This document shows, piece by piece, positions 46,234 through 55,799 of a stretch of 64,000 nucleotides of DNA (the stretch's first letter is position 1; every line of letters starts with the position of its first letter). The notes under the pieces were generated by a model. That model ran no database searches and was not told where the DNA came from. It worked only from the letters and a program-made list of their open reading frames with translations. Made by a program: the position numbers and the translations under genes. Source of the stretch: Phyllobacterium zundukense. GTDB taxonomy: Bacteria > Pseudomonadota > Alphaproteobacteria > Rhizobiales > Rhizobiaceae. The stretch spans positions 558,001 through 622,000 of the forward strand of contig NZ_CP104972.1 of the NCBI RefSeq assembly GCF_025452195.1. The letters run 5' to 3'.

Positions 46234-46257
46234 TCCACAGTGAAATGATACGCATAG
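46221..46257. promoter_or_regulatory. Inverted-repeat operator over the hipB start (module 1)
   Basis: Arms 46221-46234 (CTATGCGTTTCATT) and 46244-46257 (AATGATACGCATAG) match at 13 of 14 positions with a 9-base spacer. The repeat covers the hipB start codon and the 24 bases before it. This is the expected position for autorepression by HipB, which is inferred. Confidence 0.6.
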
Positions 46258-46418
46258 ATATCTTTTTTCCCGACCTGTCAAGGGGAATGATCTGTAAATG
46301 CATCACTTCGGAAAGAAAAGAAGCGTTTGAGGATCATACAAATGGGTTGTATTTGCAATTTTTCGGTGCCCGGAATGAGGCATGAGAGTGTGACCGTTTT
46401 TTTCCTGGAGTTTGCATG

Positions 46419-46737
46419 ATGTTCAAGGCCGTCATTTCGATTCGGTGATGCTTCTGTGCATACGCTGGTATCTGGCCTATGGGTTGAGGCTGCGCGACCT
46501 GAAGGAAATGATGGCCGAGCGTTGATCATTCAACTGTTCATCGCTGGGTCGTTTCTCGCCAATACTGCTCAAGCGCTTTAATCGGCGCAGGCGCTGTTGG
46601 CAGCATGTGGCATATGGACGAGACCTACATCAAGCTCAAAGGCCATTGGATGTATCTCTACCGGGCGATCGACAGCACGGGTGATACGGTCGATTTCTGG
46701 TTCAGCGAGCACCGTGATCGGTCGGCAGCCAAAGGCA
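46419..46737 (+). pseudogene. IS6-family transposase N-terminal and middle remnant
   Basis: The pieces KGRHFDSVMLLCIRWYLAYG and RLRDLKEMMAER, then after a frame break WHMDETYIKLKGHWMYLYRA (first catalytic Asp) and IDSTGDTVDFWFSEHRDRSA (second Asp), are typical of IS6. The fragment stops exactly where the EAL gene stop codon begins on the other strand. It is inactive. Confidence 0.85.
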
Positions 46738-47762
46738 CTACATGTGTTCGAGGATCAGCTCTGGAGCATTAAGTAAAGCAGCCATCGCGCCCGAGTCGAC
46801 GGGTTTGCTGAAATGGTACCCCTGGGCCTCGTCGCACCCGTTGGCACGCAGGAACGCCAGTTGACCTTCCGTCTCGACACCCTCTGCAATTACCATCATG
46901 TTCAAGCGCTGTCCGAGAGATATCACCGCAGATATGATGCTTCGATCATCCTCGTCATGTGCAAGGTTGCGCACGAACGATTGATCGATCTTGAGACGCG
47001 TTACGGGCAGGCATTTCAGAGTGCTCAGGCTGGAATAGCCCGTGCCAAAATCATCAATGGCGAAATGAACGCCCAGCTCTTGCAATTCTTTCATGGTTGC
47101 GATTGCCTGATCAACATTGCGCATCAACAAGCTTTCGGTCACTTCCAGTTCCAGATACTCGGCTTCAAGGCCGCTTTCTTTCAATATTCGCCTCACCCGC
47201 TGCGGCCAGTCCTTTTCCTGAAATTGCAGTGCCGAAACATTGACACTGACGCTGAGGTGCGGAAGCCCTGCATCCTGCCAGGCTTTGTTTTGCCGGCAGG
47301 CCTCGCTGAGGACCCAGTCCCCAAGCGGAACAATAAGACCCGTTTCCTCAGCGAGTGATATAAATTGAACGGGGGACAATACACCGAGAACGGGATGTCT
47401 CCAGCGGACCAACGCTTCTGCCGCGAAGATGCGCCCCGAGCGCAGATCGACTTGAGGTTGATAATCCAGGTAGAATTCCGACCGCGCGATGCCCGAGCGT
47501 ATTGCATCCTGCATTGCAAAGCGTTCGTGCGCTTTGGTATTCATCTCCGCGGTAAAAAACTGGAAGCTGTCCCGCCCACTATTCTTGGCCTGGTACATTG
47601 CCGCATCGGCGTTCATCAGCAACGTCTCTGCATCGTTGCCATCATGTGGAAACGTAGCAAGACCCATGCTGCAAGTGATGTGGAATTCGTGACCGTCGAG
47701 AGCAATCGGGTCCGTAATAGCTGCCCTGAGCTTGTGCAGGATTACTGAGATCGCATCGGTGC
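46738..47762 (-). pseudogene. GGDEF-EAL protein fragment (half GGDEF, complete EAL)
   Basis: The readable part starts inside the GGDEF domain (HEFHITCSMGLATFPHDGND then AETLLMNADAAMYQAKNSGR), so the GGDEF active site is missing. It runs through a full EAL domain: AAEALVRWRHPVLG, ETGLIVPLGDWVLSEAC, LEVTESLLM, DDFGTGYSSL, AEGVET. Both ends abut IS6 relics; the 5' end is cut at about 47762. No start codon or promoter remains, though an EAL-only product would be catalytically plausible if expressed. Confidence 0.85.
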
Positions 47763-47765
47763 TTG

Positions 47766-47875
47766 CGATGGTACCTCGCCTCCGGCTTGAGTTTGCGTGA
47801 TCTCGAGGAAATGATGCAAGAGCGCAATATCCATGTCGATCATTCGACCGTGCATCGATGGGTTTTGCGCTTTTT
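47766..47875 (+). pseudogene. IS6-family transposase N-terminal remnant
   Basis: The frame RWYLASGLSLRDLEEMMQER followed by NIHVDHSTVHRWVLRF is the IS6 N-terminal helix-turn-helix region. It differs from the fragment at 46419 (LRLRDLKEMMAER), so it comes from a second IS6 element. It begins where the GGDEF fragment ends. Confidence 0.8.
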
Positions 47876-47980
47876 TCACTACTGTTTGAACAGTAAGAAA
47901 TCTTCAACAGTGCGTTTTGGCTTTCGGCCAACATAAGTTTCCGGCCGCACCTAGCCTCGATTTCTCTTGAATATGAGACG

Positions 47981-49483
47981 TCACGTGCCACAAAACGTTT
48001 CGAGCACGCGCTCGTTGATTTCCGGTGGCTTTGCATAATGCGCGAATTTCGCCTGGTCCTCGAAAGGTTTGCCAAGAACCGCCAGCAATTCTTCAAACGG
48101 GCGGAAATTATTATTCTGGACCGCTGCCGCTATCACCGCTTCGACGCGGTGATTCCGCGGGATAAAAAGCGGATTGACGTGGAGCATGGCACTCCGGCGC
48201 TCAAAACCTGTTTGCGGTTCACGAGAGATCCGCGACCGCCAGCGTGCCAGCCATTCTTTGAATGCGCCAGGTTCTGTAAACAGGTTGAGCACTTTCTCAT
48301 CGTCGTTGATGGTCGCGGCAGAGTGGCTCAGATATCGAAACGTCAGAGTAAAGTCCGCCTGGCCCTTCGTCATTGTGTCGAGCAGTTCTTTGATAAGTGT
48401 CCGGTCGTTTTCTTCCTCGGTGAACAGACCAAGCTTCCTCCTCATCCCGGTGATAAACACCGTCTCGAATTGGGCGTCGAAAGCGGCCAGCGCGTTTTGA
48501 GCCAAGGACACCGCCGTGTCCTGATCGTCCGCAAGCAACGGGAGCAGTGTCTCTGCCAAACGCACCAGGTTCCACAGAGCGACCGGTCCCTGGTTGCCAT
48601 ACGCATAGCGGCCCGCGTGATCGATGGAACTGAAAACCGTCGCCGGATCGTAATTGTCCAGGAATGCACATGGACCATAGTCGATAGTCTCGCCGGCGAT
48701 GGACATGTTGTCTGTATTCATCACACCGTGGATAAATCCGGCCAACATCCACTGCGCAACCAGCGAGGCCTGGGCCCCGATTACTGCTGTCAGGAGCGAC
48801 AGGTAGGGCATGTCGCCTGCCGCCGCGTCGGGATAATGCCGGGCAATGACATGGTCTGCCAGAGCACGAACGCCCTCAGTGTCACCCCGTGCGGCAAAAA
48901 ATTGAAACGTCCCTATTCTTATGTGACTGGAGGCAACGCGGGTGATAACGGCACCGGGGAGAGACATCTCACGCGCAACACTATCTCCGGTCAATACGGC
49001 AGCGAGCGCGCGGGTCGTTGGAATCCGCAGGCTATTCATTGCCTCACTTAGGATATATTCGCGCAGCACGGGACCCAGCGCCGCACGTCCATCTCCACCA
49101 CGAGAAAAAGGCGTCCGCCCCGCCCCCTTTAACTGTATATCCCGTCGGACACCGTCTCGATCAATGACTTCACCGAGCAAGATCGCCCTGCCATCGCCCA
49201 GTCGCGGGACGAAATAACCAAACTGATGCCCCGCATATGCGGTGGCAATAGGGTAAGCGCCCCTCGGGACGTTGTTTCCCGCGAGCATGTCGATACCCTC
49301 GGCGCTGCTCAACCACCGATCATCTAGCCCCAGCTGGGAGACGAGGTCCAAGTTCAGCTTGATCAATCTCGGAGACGCAACAGGGGTAGGCATCGTGCGG
49401 ATGAAGAATTTGTCCGGGAGCCGGCTATAACTATGGTCGAATGCGATCTCGGTCATTCCAAACCTGCTTTTTGGCTGTTTCAT
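47981..49483 (-). CDS. selO: SelO (YdiU) family protein AMPylase
   Basis: The 500-residue protein (start 49483) has the SelO pseudokinase pattern: YAGHQFGYFVPRLGDGRAIL, QLKGAGRTPFSRGGDGRAAL, REYILSEAMNSLRIPTTRAL, GVMNTDNMSIAGETIDYGPC. The DN and DYG motifs bind metal. SelO transfers AMP to proteins in redox homeostasis. The C terminus ends FCGT, so the penultimate-region Cys conserved in many SelO proteins is present. An in-frame extension to 49570 is unlikely. The gene is monocistronic. Confidence 0.95.
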   Translation of the reverse strand: MKQPKSRFGMTEIAFDHSYSRLPDKFFIRTMPTPVASPRLIKLNLDLVSQLGLDDRWLSSAEGIDMLAGNNVPRGAYPIATAYAGHQFGYFVPRLGDGRAILLGEVIDRDGVRRDIQLKGAGRTPFSRGGDGRAALGPVLREYILSEAMNSLRIPTTRALAAVLTGDSVAREMSLPGAVITRVASSHIRIGTFQFFAARGDTEGVRALADHVIARHYPDAAAGDMPYLSLLTAVIGAQASLVAQWMLAGFIHGVMNTDNMSIAGETIDYGPCAFLDNYDPATVFSSIDHAGRYAYGNQGPVALWNLVRLAETLLPLLADDQDTAVSLAQNALAAFDAQFETVFITGMRRKLGLFTEEENDRTLIKELLDTMTKGQADFTLTFRYLSHSAATINDDEKVLNLFTEPGAFKEWLARWRSRISREPQTGFERRSAMLHVNPLFIPRNHRVEAVIAAAVQNNNFRPFEELLAVLGKPFEDQAKFAHYAKPPEINERVLETFCGT

Positions 49484-50101
49484 CGTAGCCAAGCGTTTGC
49501 CGGAGCACAAGTTTGGCGCCGATCGTGACAAGAAGGCACGTCTTGTCCAATCAGCAGCATCGCAAATCAATTTGTCAAAAGTTTATTTCATCAGTCGAGG
49601 CTTCATTTGCGCCCGAGTTGCTGTCATGACCCCAGCCAAAAATGGCGCTCGACCGCGCATCCCTTCTCTTGGGCAAGCGGACCGGCTGGCCCGGCGCATT
49701 ATGACCCTCTTTGACCGTGGTTTGCGCGATTTCGATTTGATAGCTGCCAAGGCTGCCAATGCAGAAGAGAAATGAGAACCGGACCTCGTGTACCATCGGT
49801 ACAGACTGAGTTGGTTCAACAGATTCCCGTTCCTTCCGCGTCGCAGCCATTAATTGCGCGTGACGTCCACGACTTCGCCATGAAAACAGATATAGAATCG
49901 ATCCGATTGAGGAGCGCGCGTTGGACGAAATGGCGAAAGAATAATTGAGCGAGCTCACACGCCTAAAGTTTTGCTGGCCTTCCCCGGTGCCAGCAGAGGT
50001 CTGGCGCTGATTCTACGACTACAGAATCGGCGCCATACCTTGTTCATATTTTTAGTTCCGAGGTGCAAAATAAGTAACAGTTCAAAAAGGCCTATGTTGC
50101 G
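49484..50101. other. Mostly non-coding; one weak small reading frame
   Basis: A plus-strand frame at 49626-49775 (49 residues, with PSLGQADRLARRIMTLFDRG) has reasonable composition but a weak ribosome binding site; I give it low weight. Nothing else is supportable. The end of the stretch is AT-rich and probably holds the rsgA promoter. Confidence 0.35.
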
Positions 50102-51148
50102 ATGCCCCTACCAATGAGCGAAACCATGACTGATTCTTGCGCTTCGCTCTCGAGTTTAGGATGGTCGGAATTTTTTAGCGATCAGCTTGTGTCAAACGAG
50201 ACAAACCTCCTCCCAATGCGCATTGATACGGTTCACCGCGCGCGTCTCACTGCGATTTTTCAATCCGGAACAGTCAAACTAACCTATCCTGCCGACGTGA
50301 CGACTGCAGATTTTGCCGTCGGTGACTGGGTTCTCGTTGATCCGAGCACGCACCTGGTGCAACGCCTTTTGAAACGAAAAACACTTCTGGAACGTCGCAA
50401 AGCGGGCAATCGACCCCCACAGCTGGTTGCCGCGAACATCGATACACTGTTCATCGTTACCTCGTGCAATTCCGATTTCAATGCCGCCCGGCTGGAACGT
50501 TACCTTGCGTTGGCCAACCAAGCCGGAACAAATCCGGTCATCGTCTTGACCAAGGCTGATACGGTGTCAAACGCTTGGGAATTCGAACAGCAGGCGGCTG
50601 CACTGCAACGCGGTTCGACTGTCGTGACCCTGAATGCGCGCTCTCCTGATGCCAAGACTGCGCTCTTTCCCTGGTGCGGAGTCGGGCAGACAGTGACCTT
50701 GGTAGGGTCCTCCGGTGCAGGCAAATCGACTCTGGTGAACACGCTGGCGGGCCCGGTCCTAGAACTGCCCCAGCAGACGGGCGGTATCCGCGAGCATGAT
50801 GCCAAGGGTCGTCACACCACCACATCCCGGTCTCTGCACGCGATTGCCGCCGGCGGTTGGGTGATCGATACGCCGGGAATACGAACGCTGGATGTCAGCC
50901 ACGTGGGTTATGGCATTGATACCGTGTTCGCGGAAATCACAGAACTTGGCCCGCATTGCCGGTTTCGTGACTGTAGTCACGTTCATGAACCCGGCTGCGC
51001 GGTGCAAGCAGCAATGGCTGCAGGCAAGATTGATCCCGAGCGTTTGACCCGCTGGCGAAAGCTGCACAACGAAAACTGCGATAACAGCGCCAATCAAGTC
51101 AGACCGCGTGGCACAAGTTCCATGCCCCGGCGCAAAAACAGGGAATGA
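50102..51148 (+). CDS. rsgA: Ribosome small-subunit-dependent GTPase RsgA
   Basis: The 348-residue protein has an OB-fold N-terminal domain and a circularly permuted GTPase, so G4 (VLTKAD) comes before G1 (GSSGAGKST) and G3 (DTPGIR). The zinc motif CRFRDCSHVHEPGC follows. RsgA helps mature the 30S subunit. The start may be 50102 or ATG 50117. The locus has no ribosome-biogenesis neighbours, so this may be a second, accessory copy. Confidence 0.93.
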   Translation: MPLPMSETMTDSCASLSSLGWSEFFSDQLVSNETNLLPMRIDTVHRARLTAIFQSGTVKLTYPADVTTADFAVGDWVLVDPSTHLVQRLLKRKTLLERRKAGNRPPQLVAANIDTLFIVTSCNSDFNAARLERYLALANQAGTNPVIVLTKADTVSNAWEFEQQAAALQRGSTVVTLNARSPDAKTALFPWCGVGQTVTLVGSSGAGKSTLVNTLAGPVLELPQQTGGIREHDAKGRHTTTSRSLHAIAAGGWVIDTPGIRTLDVSHVGYGIDTVFAEITELGPHCRFRDCSHVHEPGCAVQAAMAAGKIDPERLTRWRKLHNENCDNSANQVRPRGTSSMPRRKNRE

Positions 51149-51534
51149 ATGGAATTAGGCGACCCATCTTCCAACTTTTTCCAATCATCAGCCGCACGAT
51201 CACACAGTCTCGAATTTGGCGCGTTTGTCCGAGGTCTGTAAATGCGGCGTCTGGAGGCCACAACATAGCAAACCTTGCCGTTGGGTTGGATTTGGCCAAA
51301 TGGTTGTGCAAGCTGGTGTTACGGGCCGGACCACGACGATTGTTTTGCGTATAGCAAGCTCGGGCCGTCCATCGACATTCATACTATCGTTCAAACTGCG
51401 CATCAGTCGCGAAATAATCCAGGGAGCCCCTCTGGTTCAAGGTACCCGAGTTAATCCACGTCTGCATCTCAATTGGGTAGTTGCCTCCTGCCGGATTGTG
51501 TCTCATATCCACAGGTTTTGAGGGGATGCCGAAT
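51149..51534. other. No supportable gene; faint IS110-like motif
   Basis: At about 51277-51310 one frame reads VGLDLAKWLCKL, which echoes the IS110 N-terminal motif, but nothing around it supports a transposase. Otherwise only unrecognised frames occur. Confidence 0.3.
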
Positions 51535-51771
51535 ATGACCAAATACGCGGGCCTCACCGACTATCCTAAACGTAGGACGGAAGGTGAACTTACTCTGACA
51601 TTCGACGAGATTGCCGCCATCATCAACGGCTATCTTCCGAAGTCGGCAGAGCAGTCCCAATATTGGGAAGACGCGGCGAAGATGTGCGCGGGCCACAAAG
51701 CATCACAAAGAGCTGGTTATAAGACATATCTCGTACATGGGAACGACAAGGTGCGCTTCGTTCGCAGTTAA
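51535..51771 (+). CDS. Small hypothetical protein (DUF7662-like)
   Basis: The 78-residue protein (ATG 51535; GAGGGG 8 bases upstream) reads TKYAGLTDYPKRRTEGELTL then TFDEIAAIINGYLPKSAEQS and YWED, then a basic C-terminal half. The pattern of LTFxEIxxIIxxxLPxSA and a Trp resembles a small DUF7662-like family often found in mobile regions. I recall the family only by pattern. Function is unknown. Confidence 0.6.
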   Translation: MTKYAGLTDYPKRRTEGELTLTFDEIAAIINGYLPKSAEQSQYWEDAAKMCAGHKASQRAGYKTYLVHGNDKVRFVRS

Positions 51772-52231
51772 GCTGGTTGACAAAATAACCACACTCGTCT
51801 CCTGTCGGGAGAAACCGATTTCGGCGTGAAGCCCGGGTTCCGGACGAGGAGCCCAAGCCGGGGCCCATTGACGCCGTTGGCGGTTTAGGTCACGCGATGT
51901 GCTGTGCTTGATGCCGCATCCATTGTCACCGAAGCCCCATCCTCTTGGTGTTCGAGTGCGCTTTATTTCTGGAAGCGCTAGGCGCGGATTAACCTCGTGA
52001 CAAGTCGATCCGCAATTGCACAGACAAGCAGTGTTGAAGGCTAAAACGCGCGGTGGGGTTGTCATAATGGATGGTAAAGCCCGCAGTCCTCGCGCAAACT
52101 GGGAAGGGTACGACTTCCCTGTAGTTACTGCGCCCAATCACAAGGATAATTACTGCTATCTCCGCGAATGGGAGCGGTGCCCATTCATAGGGCCGCCGCA
52201 TCCAGGCTTATTGCCCGCATCCACCTACGCT
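51772..52231. other. No supportable gene (about 460 bases)
   Basis: A plus-strand frame covers 52016-52408, but only its last 58 residues are recognisable (GntR relic). The upstream part shows no known motif. Confidence 0.35.
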
Positions 52232-52408
52232 CTGCCGGAGCGGGTCAAAAGCGCTCAGCAGGAACATGAAGAAATCGTGGCCGCGATTGCTGCAGGTGAA
52301 GGGGATGCAGCAGAAGCGGCAGCACGCCGCCATGTTGCCAGTGGCTACCGGATCCGGCTGGGCCTGACAAAGGTTCAGTTCGCACCTGAGAGGCACTTGC
52401 CATTCTAA
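52232..52408 (+). pseudogene. GntR-family regulator, C-terminal (FCD) remnant
   Basis: The frame ends PERVKSAQQEHEEIVAAIAA then GEGDAAEAAARRHVASGYRI, the last two helices of the FCD effector domain of GntR/FadR regulators. The DNA-binding domain and most of the FCD domain are missing. Confidence 0.7.
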
Positions 52409-52657
52409 AAGTTGGAACAATCACACAGGGGCCGTCATTGAACGTTAGAATTTTTGGCACATCTGCCACATAGCGCTGAATTCGCGCCAATTATCTCTGA
52501 CATCTACAAGATGAGCTTTTACAAACAAGTAGCCGTGTCTCGCAAAAGTTAGACAGACTGTGTCAAAACGCAGTTGTGTGAGCTGTGCAGGCGCGCTTGA
52601 TGTATATCTGCGGTTAGAACCCGGTCCGGCCGGACGCGCCTGAACGCTGAAAATCCC

Positions 52658-53487
52658 TTAACGCGGCTGCGCGATCACGAGGTCGATCCCCATATCGATG
52701 CGCGCGATCTCCCGGGCAACCAGAACGTCGAGAATCGCCTGCTCGCGATCAGGCTGCGAAGCCGATCCATCCGCAGCGACGGGCGGCAGCGCCAGCCGCA
52801 CCCTACCGGCAACGGGATCCTCCGTCTGTCGCCAGACCGGCGACGCGGCTTCGAGCACGGCCTGACGAACCTCCTGCGCCATGGCCCTGAAGTCCCGGAC
52901 GCGCTTGTCCTTGAACTTGTGGGAGAGGGCGTCCGGTCAGGCTCTCAAAGGTCTCGGCTTCGATCTGCCGGGGCTCTGAGCAGAAATACCCGTAGGACAG
53001 GTCGGGTTTGTACGCGATCGTATGGACCTTGTCGTCCGGCAACGAACCAATCTGCGCTGGAGAGAACAGGATAGGGCTGCTCGCTACGCTCGCCGTATTG
53101 TAGGCGCTATTGAATGCCGGACAATCGCGCAGGCATGGCGCGACATAGAAAACCTGGCCCGGATAGCGCCCTTCCCCAGTCAATCAGAAGCCGATGCTGA
53201 TCCGACACATCCCGGCGCATGAGCGCAATCCGGAAGAATTCAAGCGTCAGACCAGGACACAGGCTGTTGGCGATCTCAAAGGCGCTAGCCCGGGGCATCA
53301 GCTCCGGGAGCTTGTGCTGAAGGAAAAGCGGCACCGCCGGGAAGTCGATCCGCACGTCATAGCCCAGCGTCCCCTCCTGCTCGAGGTTGGGAAAGAAAGG
53401 CGCGCCGGCAGGGGCCGTGGCCGATCCGCGGACCAGGTTTTCCGTGAAGGCGTAGCCAAAAGAAAATTCCGTATATCCGACCTTCAT
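52658..53487 (-). pseudogene. Unknown conserved protein divergent from hipBA module 2, two frameshifts
   Basis: The start at 53487 reads KVGYTEFSFGYAFTENLVRG. Three frames join into one protein of about 275 residues. After LLIDW an extra G in GGGG (53172-53176) shifts the frame to EGRYPGQVFYVAPCLRDCPA, FNSAYNTASVASSPILFSPA and KVHTIAYKPDLSYGYFCSEP. An extra G in CCGG (about 52934) then shifts it to SHKFKDKRVRDF and AQEVRQAVLEAAS. Each break is cured by removing one base. There is no signal peptide or membrane helix. I have a sense of similar proteins in other bacteria but know no function. Its promoter region is shared with hipBA 2. Confidence 0.7.
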
Positions 53488-53551
53488 AACAGCCCAAACC
53501 GCCCTTTCATTTTGACGCGTCAACCACGCCCGACACGCGCATATCGTAACT

Positions 53552-53682
53552 ATGTACAAAATTCTGGCCATAAACTACCCTCACGACCAATCAAATGAAC
53601 AAAACTTGACTTCATCCCAGCGCTATGACATGATGTACAACATTCTGGACGTGAGAAAGCCTCGCATTCAAATGAACAAACA
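53552..53682 (+). promoter_or_regulatory. Duplicated operator/promoter of hipBA module 2
   Basis: Two direct repeats recur in order: ATGTACAAAATTCTGG at 53552 and ATGTACAACATTCTGG at 53633, then TCAAATGAACAAA at 53591 and 53668. The spacing is about 80 bases, so the upstream region seems tandemly duplicated. A TTGACT at 53605 and a weak -10 near 53629 lie between the copies. The second short repeat contains the antitoxin start codon. The sites also lie 65 bases from the divergent gene's start, so one regulator could control both. Confidence 0.55.
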
Positions 53683-54025
53683 GGTAATATCAGTGCCCCG
53701 TCAGAGAAGCTACTCCAGAGTCACGCACCAGGCGCTCGCCATGCTCGGCAAACTGATCCGCGTCGGGCGCGCCGAGCGCGGCCTGACCGCGCAGGAACTG
53801 GCCGAGCGCGCTGGTATCAGCCGGACGACATTGTCCAGCATCGAGAAGGGTGCGCCAGGTCCTGAAATCGGTACCGTTTTTGAGGTTGCCTCGCTCGTTG
53901 GCGTACGCCTGTTCGACTATGACGAGCGCACTCTCCAGATGCACAACGCCCGCCTCGATGAGAACCTGACCTTGCTGCCCAAGAGTGTCCGCCACAGTGT
54001 GAAGAAGGTCGATGATGACTTCTAA
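53672..54025 (+). CDS. XRE-family HTH antitoxin (HipB-like, module 2)
   Basis: From ATG 53672 the product is 117 residues; a GTG at 53693 is also possible. The helix-turn-helix reads LGKLIRVGRAERGLTAQELA then ERAGISRTTLSSIEKGAPGP, and EIGTVFEVASLVGVRLFDYD. The tail is basic (LPKSVRHSVKKVDDDF). It overlaps the HipA-like gene by 14 bases, so the two are co-translated. It probably binds the repeats upstream. An in-frame start at 53552 is unlikely because it reads through the operator repeats. Confidence 0.8.
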   Translation: MNKQVISVPRQRSYSRVTHQALAMLGKLIRVGRAERGLTAQELAERAGISRTTLSSIEKGAPGPEIGTVFEVASLVGVRLFDYDERTLQMHNARLDENLTLLPKSVRHSVKKVDDDF

Positions 54026-55337
54026 GGCGGATGCCACTGAAGCTTTTGTCTGGACGTGGCTGCCGGGGGCGACGGAACCGGTGGTGGCCGGCCGCCTCGA
54101 CCAGGATGGTGCGCGCCTGCTCTTTACCTATGGCGCCAGCTACCGCCGCCGCAGGAACGCCATTTCCCTCTACGAGCCGGAACTGCCGCTCCAGGAAGGC
54201 GTCATCGCGCCGATCAACGGCCTGTCGATGGCGAGCTGCATTCGCGACGGCTCACCCGACGCCTGGGGCCGCCGCGTCATCATCAACAGGCTGACGGGCA
54301 GGAAGCCCGATGCTGCCGGCGTGCCGGAGATCAGCGAGCTCACCTATCTGCTCCAGTCCGGCTCCGACCGGATTGGCGCTCTCGATTTTCAGGCCTCGGC
54401 AACAGAGTATGTCCCCCGCCTTGCCGCGCAAGCATCGCTCGACGAACTCATGGAAGCGGCCGCCCTCATCGAAAAAGGCGTTCCCCTGACACCGGCGCTC
54501 GAACTGGCCCTCAACCACGGCACCTCGATCGGCGGTGCGCGCCCCAAAGCGCTCATTGAGGACGGGACGAAGAAATTCATCGCCAAATTCTCAGCAACCA
54601 ACGACACCTACAGCGTCGTGAAGGCCGAATTCATCGCGATGAAGCTGGCAGCCGCCTGCGGTCTTAACGCGGCGTCCGTGGCGATGACCCGCGCCGCGCA
54701 AAAGGACGTGCTGCTTATTGAGCGCTTTGACCGCACGCACACAAAGGATGGCTGGTCCAGACATGCCATGGTCTCGGCCCTGACTATGCTGGGCCTTGAT
54801 GAGATGATGGCTCGCTATGCCTCTTACGAAGACCTGGCCGAGCTGATCCGCCGCCGTTTCACTGCCCCTAAGGATACACTCAATGAGCTCTACGGGCGGA
54901 TTTGCTTCAACGTGCTGTGCGGCAACACCGACGACCATGCCCGCAACCATGCCGCCTTCTGGGACGGACGGGTGCTCACTCTGACGCCGGTCTATGATAT
55001 TTGCCCGCAAGGACGCACGGGCAACGTAGCCACGCAGGCCATGCTGATTAAGGGCGATGGCCGCGCCAGCACGCTCGCCACCTTGCTCGCAGCCGCGCCA
55101 GATTATCACCTGAAAGAGGCGGAGGCCGCAGCGCTGATTGAAAACCAGGTCGCGATGATTGCCGCACACTGGCCAGCGATCTGCGCGGAAGCTGAACTGA
55201 GCCCCGTCGAGCGCAAACTGTTCGCCGGACGTCAGTTTCTCAATAGCTATGCCCTTGACGGGCTCGAAGGTCACAAGACGCTGCAGGATGCCTTTCGTGC
55301 CGCACGGGATGCGCTGATCGCGAGCGGAGGCACTTGA
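54012..55337 (+). CDS. HipA-family kinase toxin (module 2)
   Basis: The 441-residue protein (ATG 54012 or 54015) has a HipA_N-like start (RLDQDGARLLFTYGASYRRR, PINGLSMASCIRDGSPDAWG) and the kinase core: GTSIGGARPKALIEDG, VLLIERFDRTHTKDGWSRHA, catalytic GNTDDHARNHAAFW and metal-binding VYDICPQGRTG. All look intact. It belongs to a different subgroup from module 1. It may arrest growth by phosphorylating a translation factor, but the target is unknown. Confidence 0.88.
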   Translation: MMTSKADATEAFVWTWLPGATEPVVAGRLDQDGARLLFTYGASYRRRRNAISLYEPELPLQEGVIAPINGLSMASCIRDGSPDAWGRRVIINRLTGRKPDAAGVPEISELTYLLQSGSDRIGALDFQASATEYVPRLAAQASLDELMEAAALIEKGVPLTPALELALNHGTSIGGARPKALIEDGTKKFIAKFSATNDTYSVVKAEFIAMKLAAACGLNAASVAMTRAAQKDVLLIERFDRTHTKDGWSRHAMVSALTMLGLDEMMARYASYEDLAELIRRRFTAPKDTLNELYGRICFNVLCGNTDDHARNHAAFWDGRVLTLTPVYDICPQGRTGNVATQAMLIKGDGRASTLATLLAAAPDYHLKEAEAAALIENQVAMIAAHWPAICAEAELSPVERKLFAGRQFLNSYALDGLEGHKTLQDAFRAARDALIASGGT

Positions 55338-55799
55338 AGATGACAGCGCGGCAGCAGCTCAAGAAACGCGCTTGTACGATCCGCCGTTTTGTTGAGTACG
55401 TGCCCGCACGAGCAGCAATCCGAAACTGCGAAAGGAGCGTACAGCACTTTCACTAAGCGGCCTGTCAGAAGCAGCCATCATGACCGCTTTGGGCGGAATC
55501 GCACCGCAGTCTAGTTGAAAGCGGCATCCTGAGGGTCTTGTTCCGGATGAGACATTATGCGACCTTTTCGGCACAAATCCGAAACATTGCGTGAACGGTC
55601 TAAGCGGAGAGCATACGGAGATTGGCGCGTAGCCAAACAGACAATGGGCAGATTTGCCAGTGCTCGGGACAACCTACAAGTAGGCCCGCGTTCCGGGAGG
55701 AGGCTTGCTTTTTGATAGACAATGTCAGCGCCTCTGACGTTCGCAACGAATCGGACTATCAGCCCTTGTGTCTCTGGCACGAAAAAATGGAAGACCGGG
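55338..55799. other. No supportable gene (about 460 bases)
   Basis: The stretch between the HipA-like gene and the convergent LysR gene holds only unrecognised frames. No clear terminator was found. Confidence 0.4.

Noticed and set aside
48038..49051. Plus-strand open frame of 337 residues
   Set aside because: It is antisense to selO and carries no recognised motif.
51277..51310. IS110 motif VGLDLAK downstream of rsgA
   Set aside because: Only seven residues match and no further transposase sequence is present, so it may be chance.
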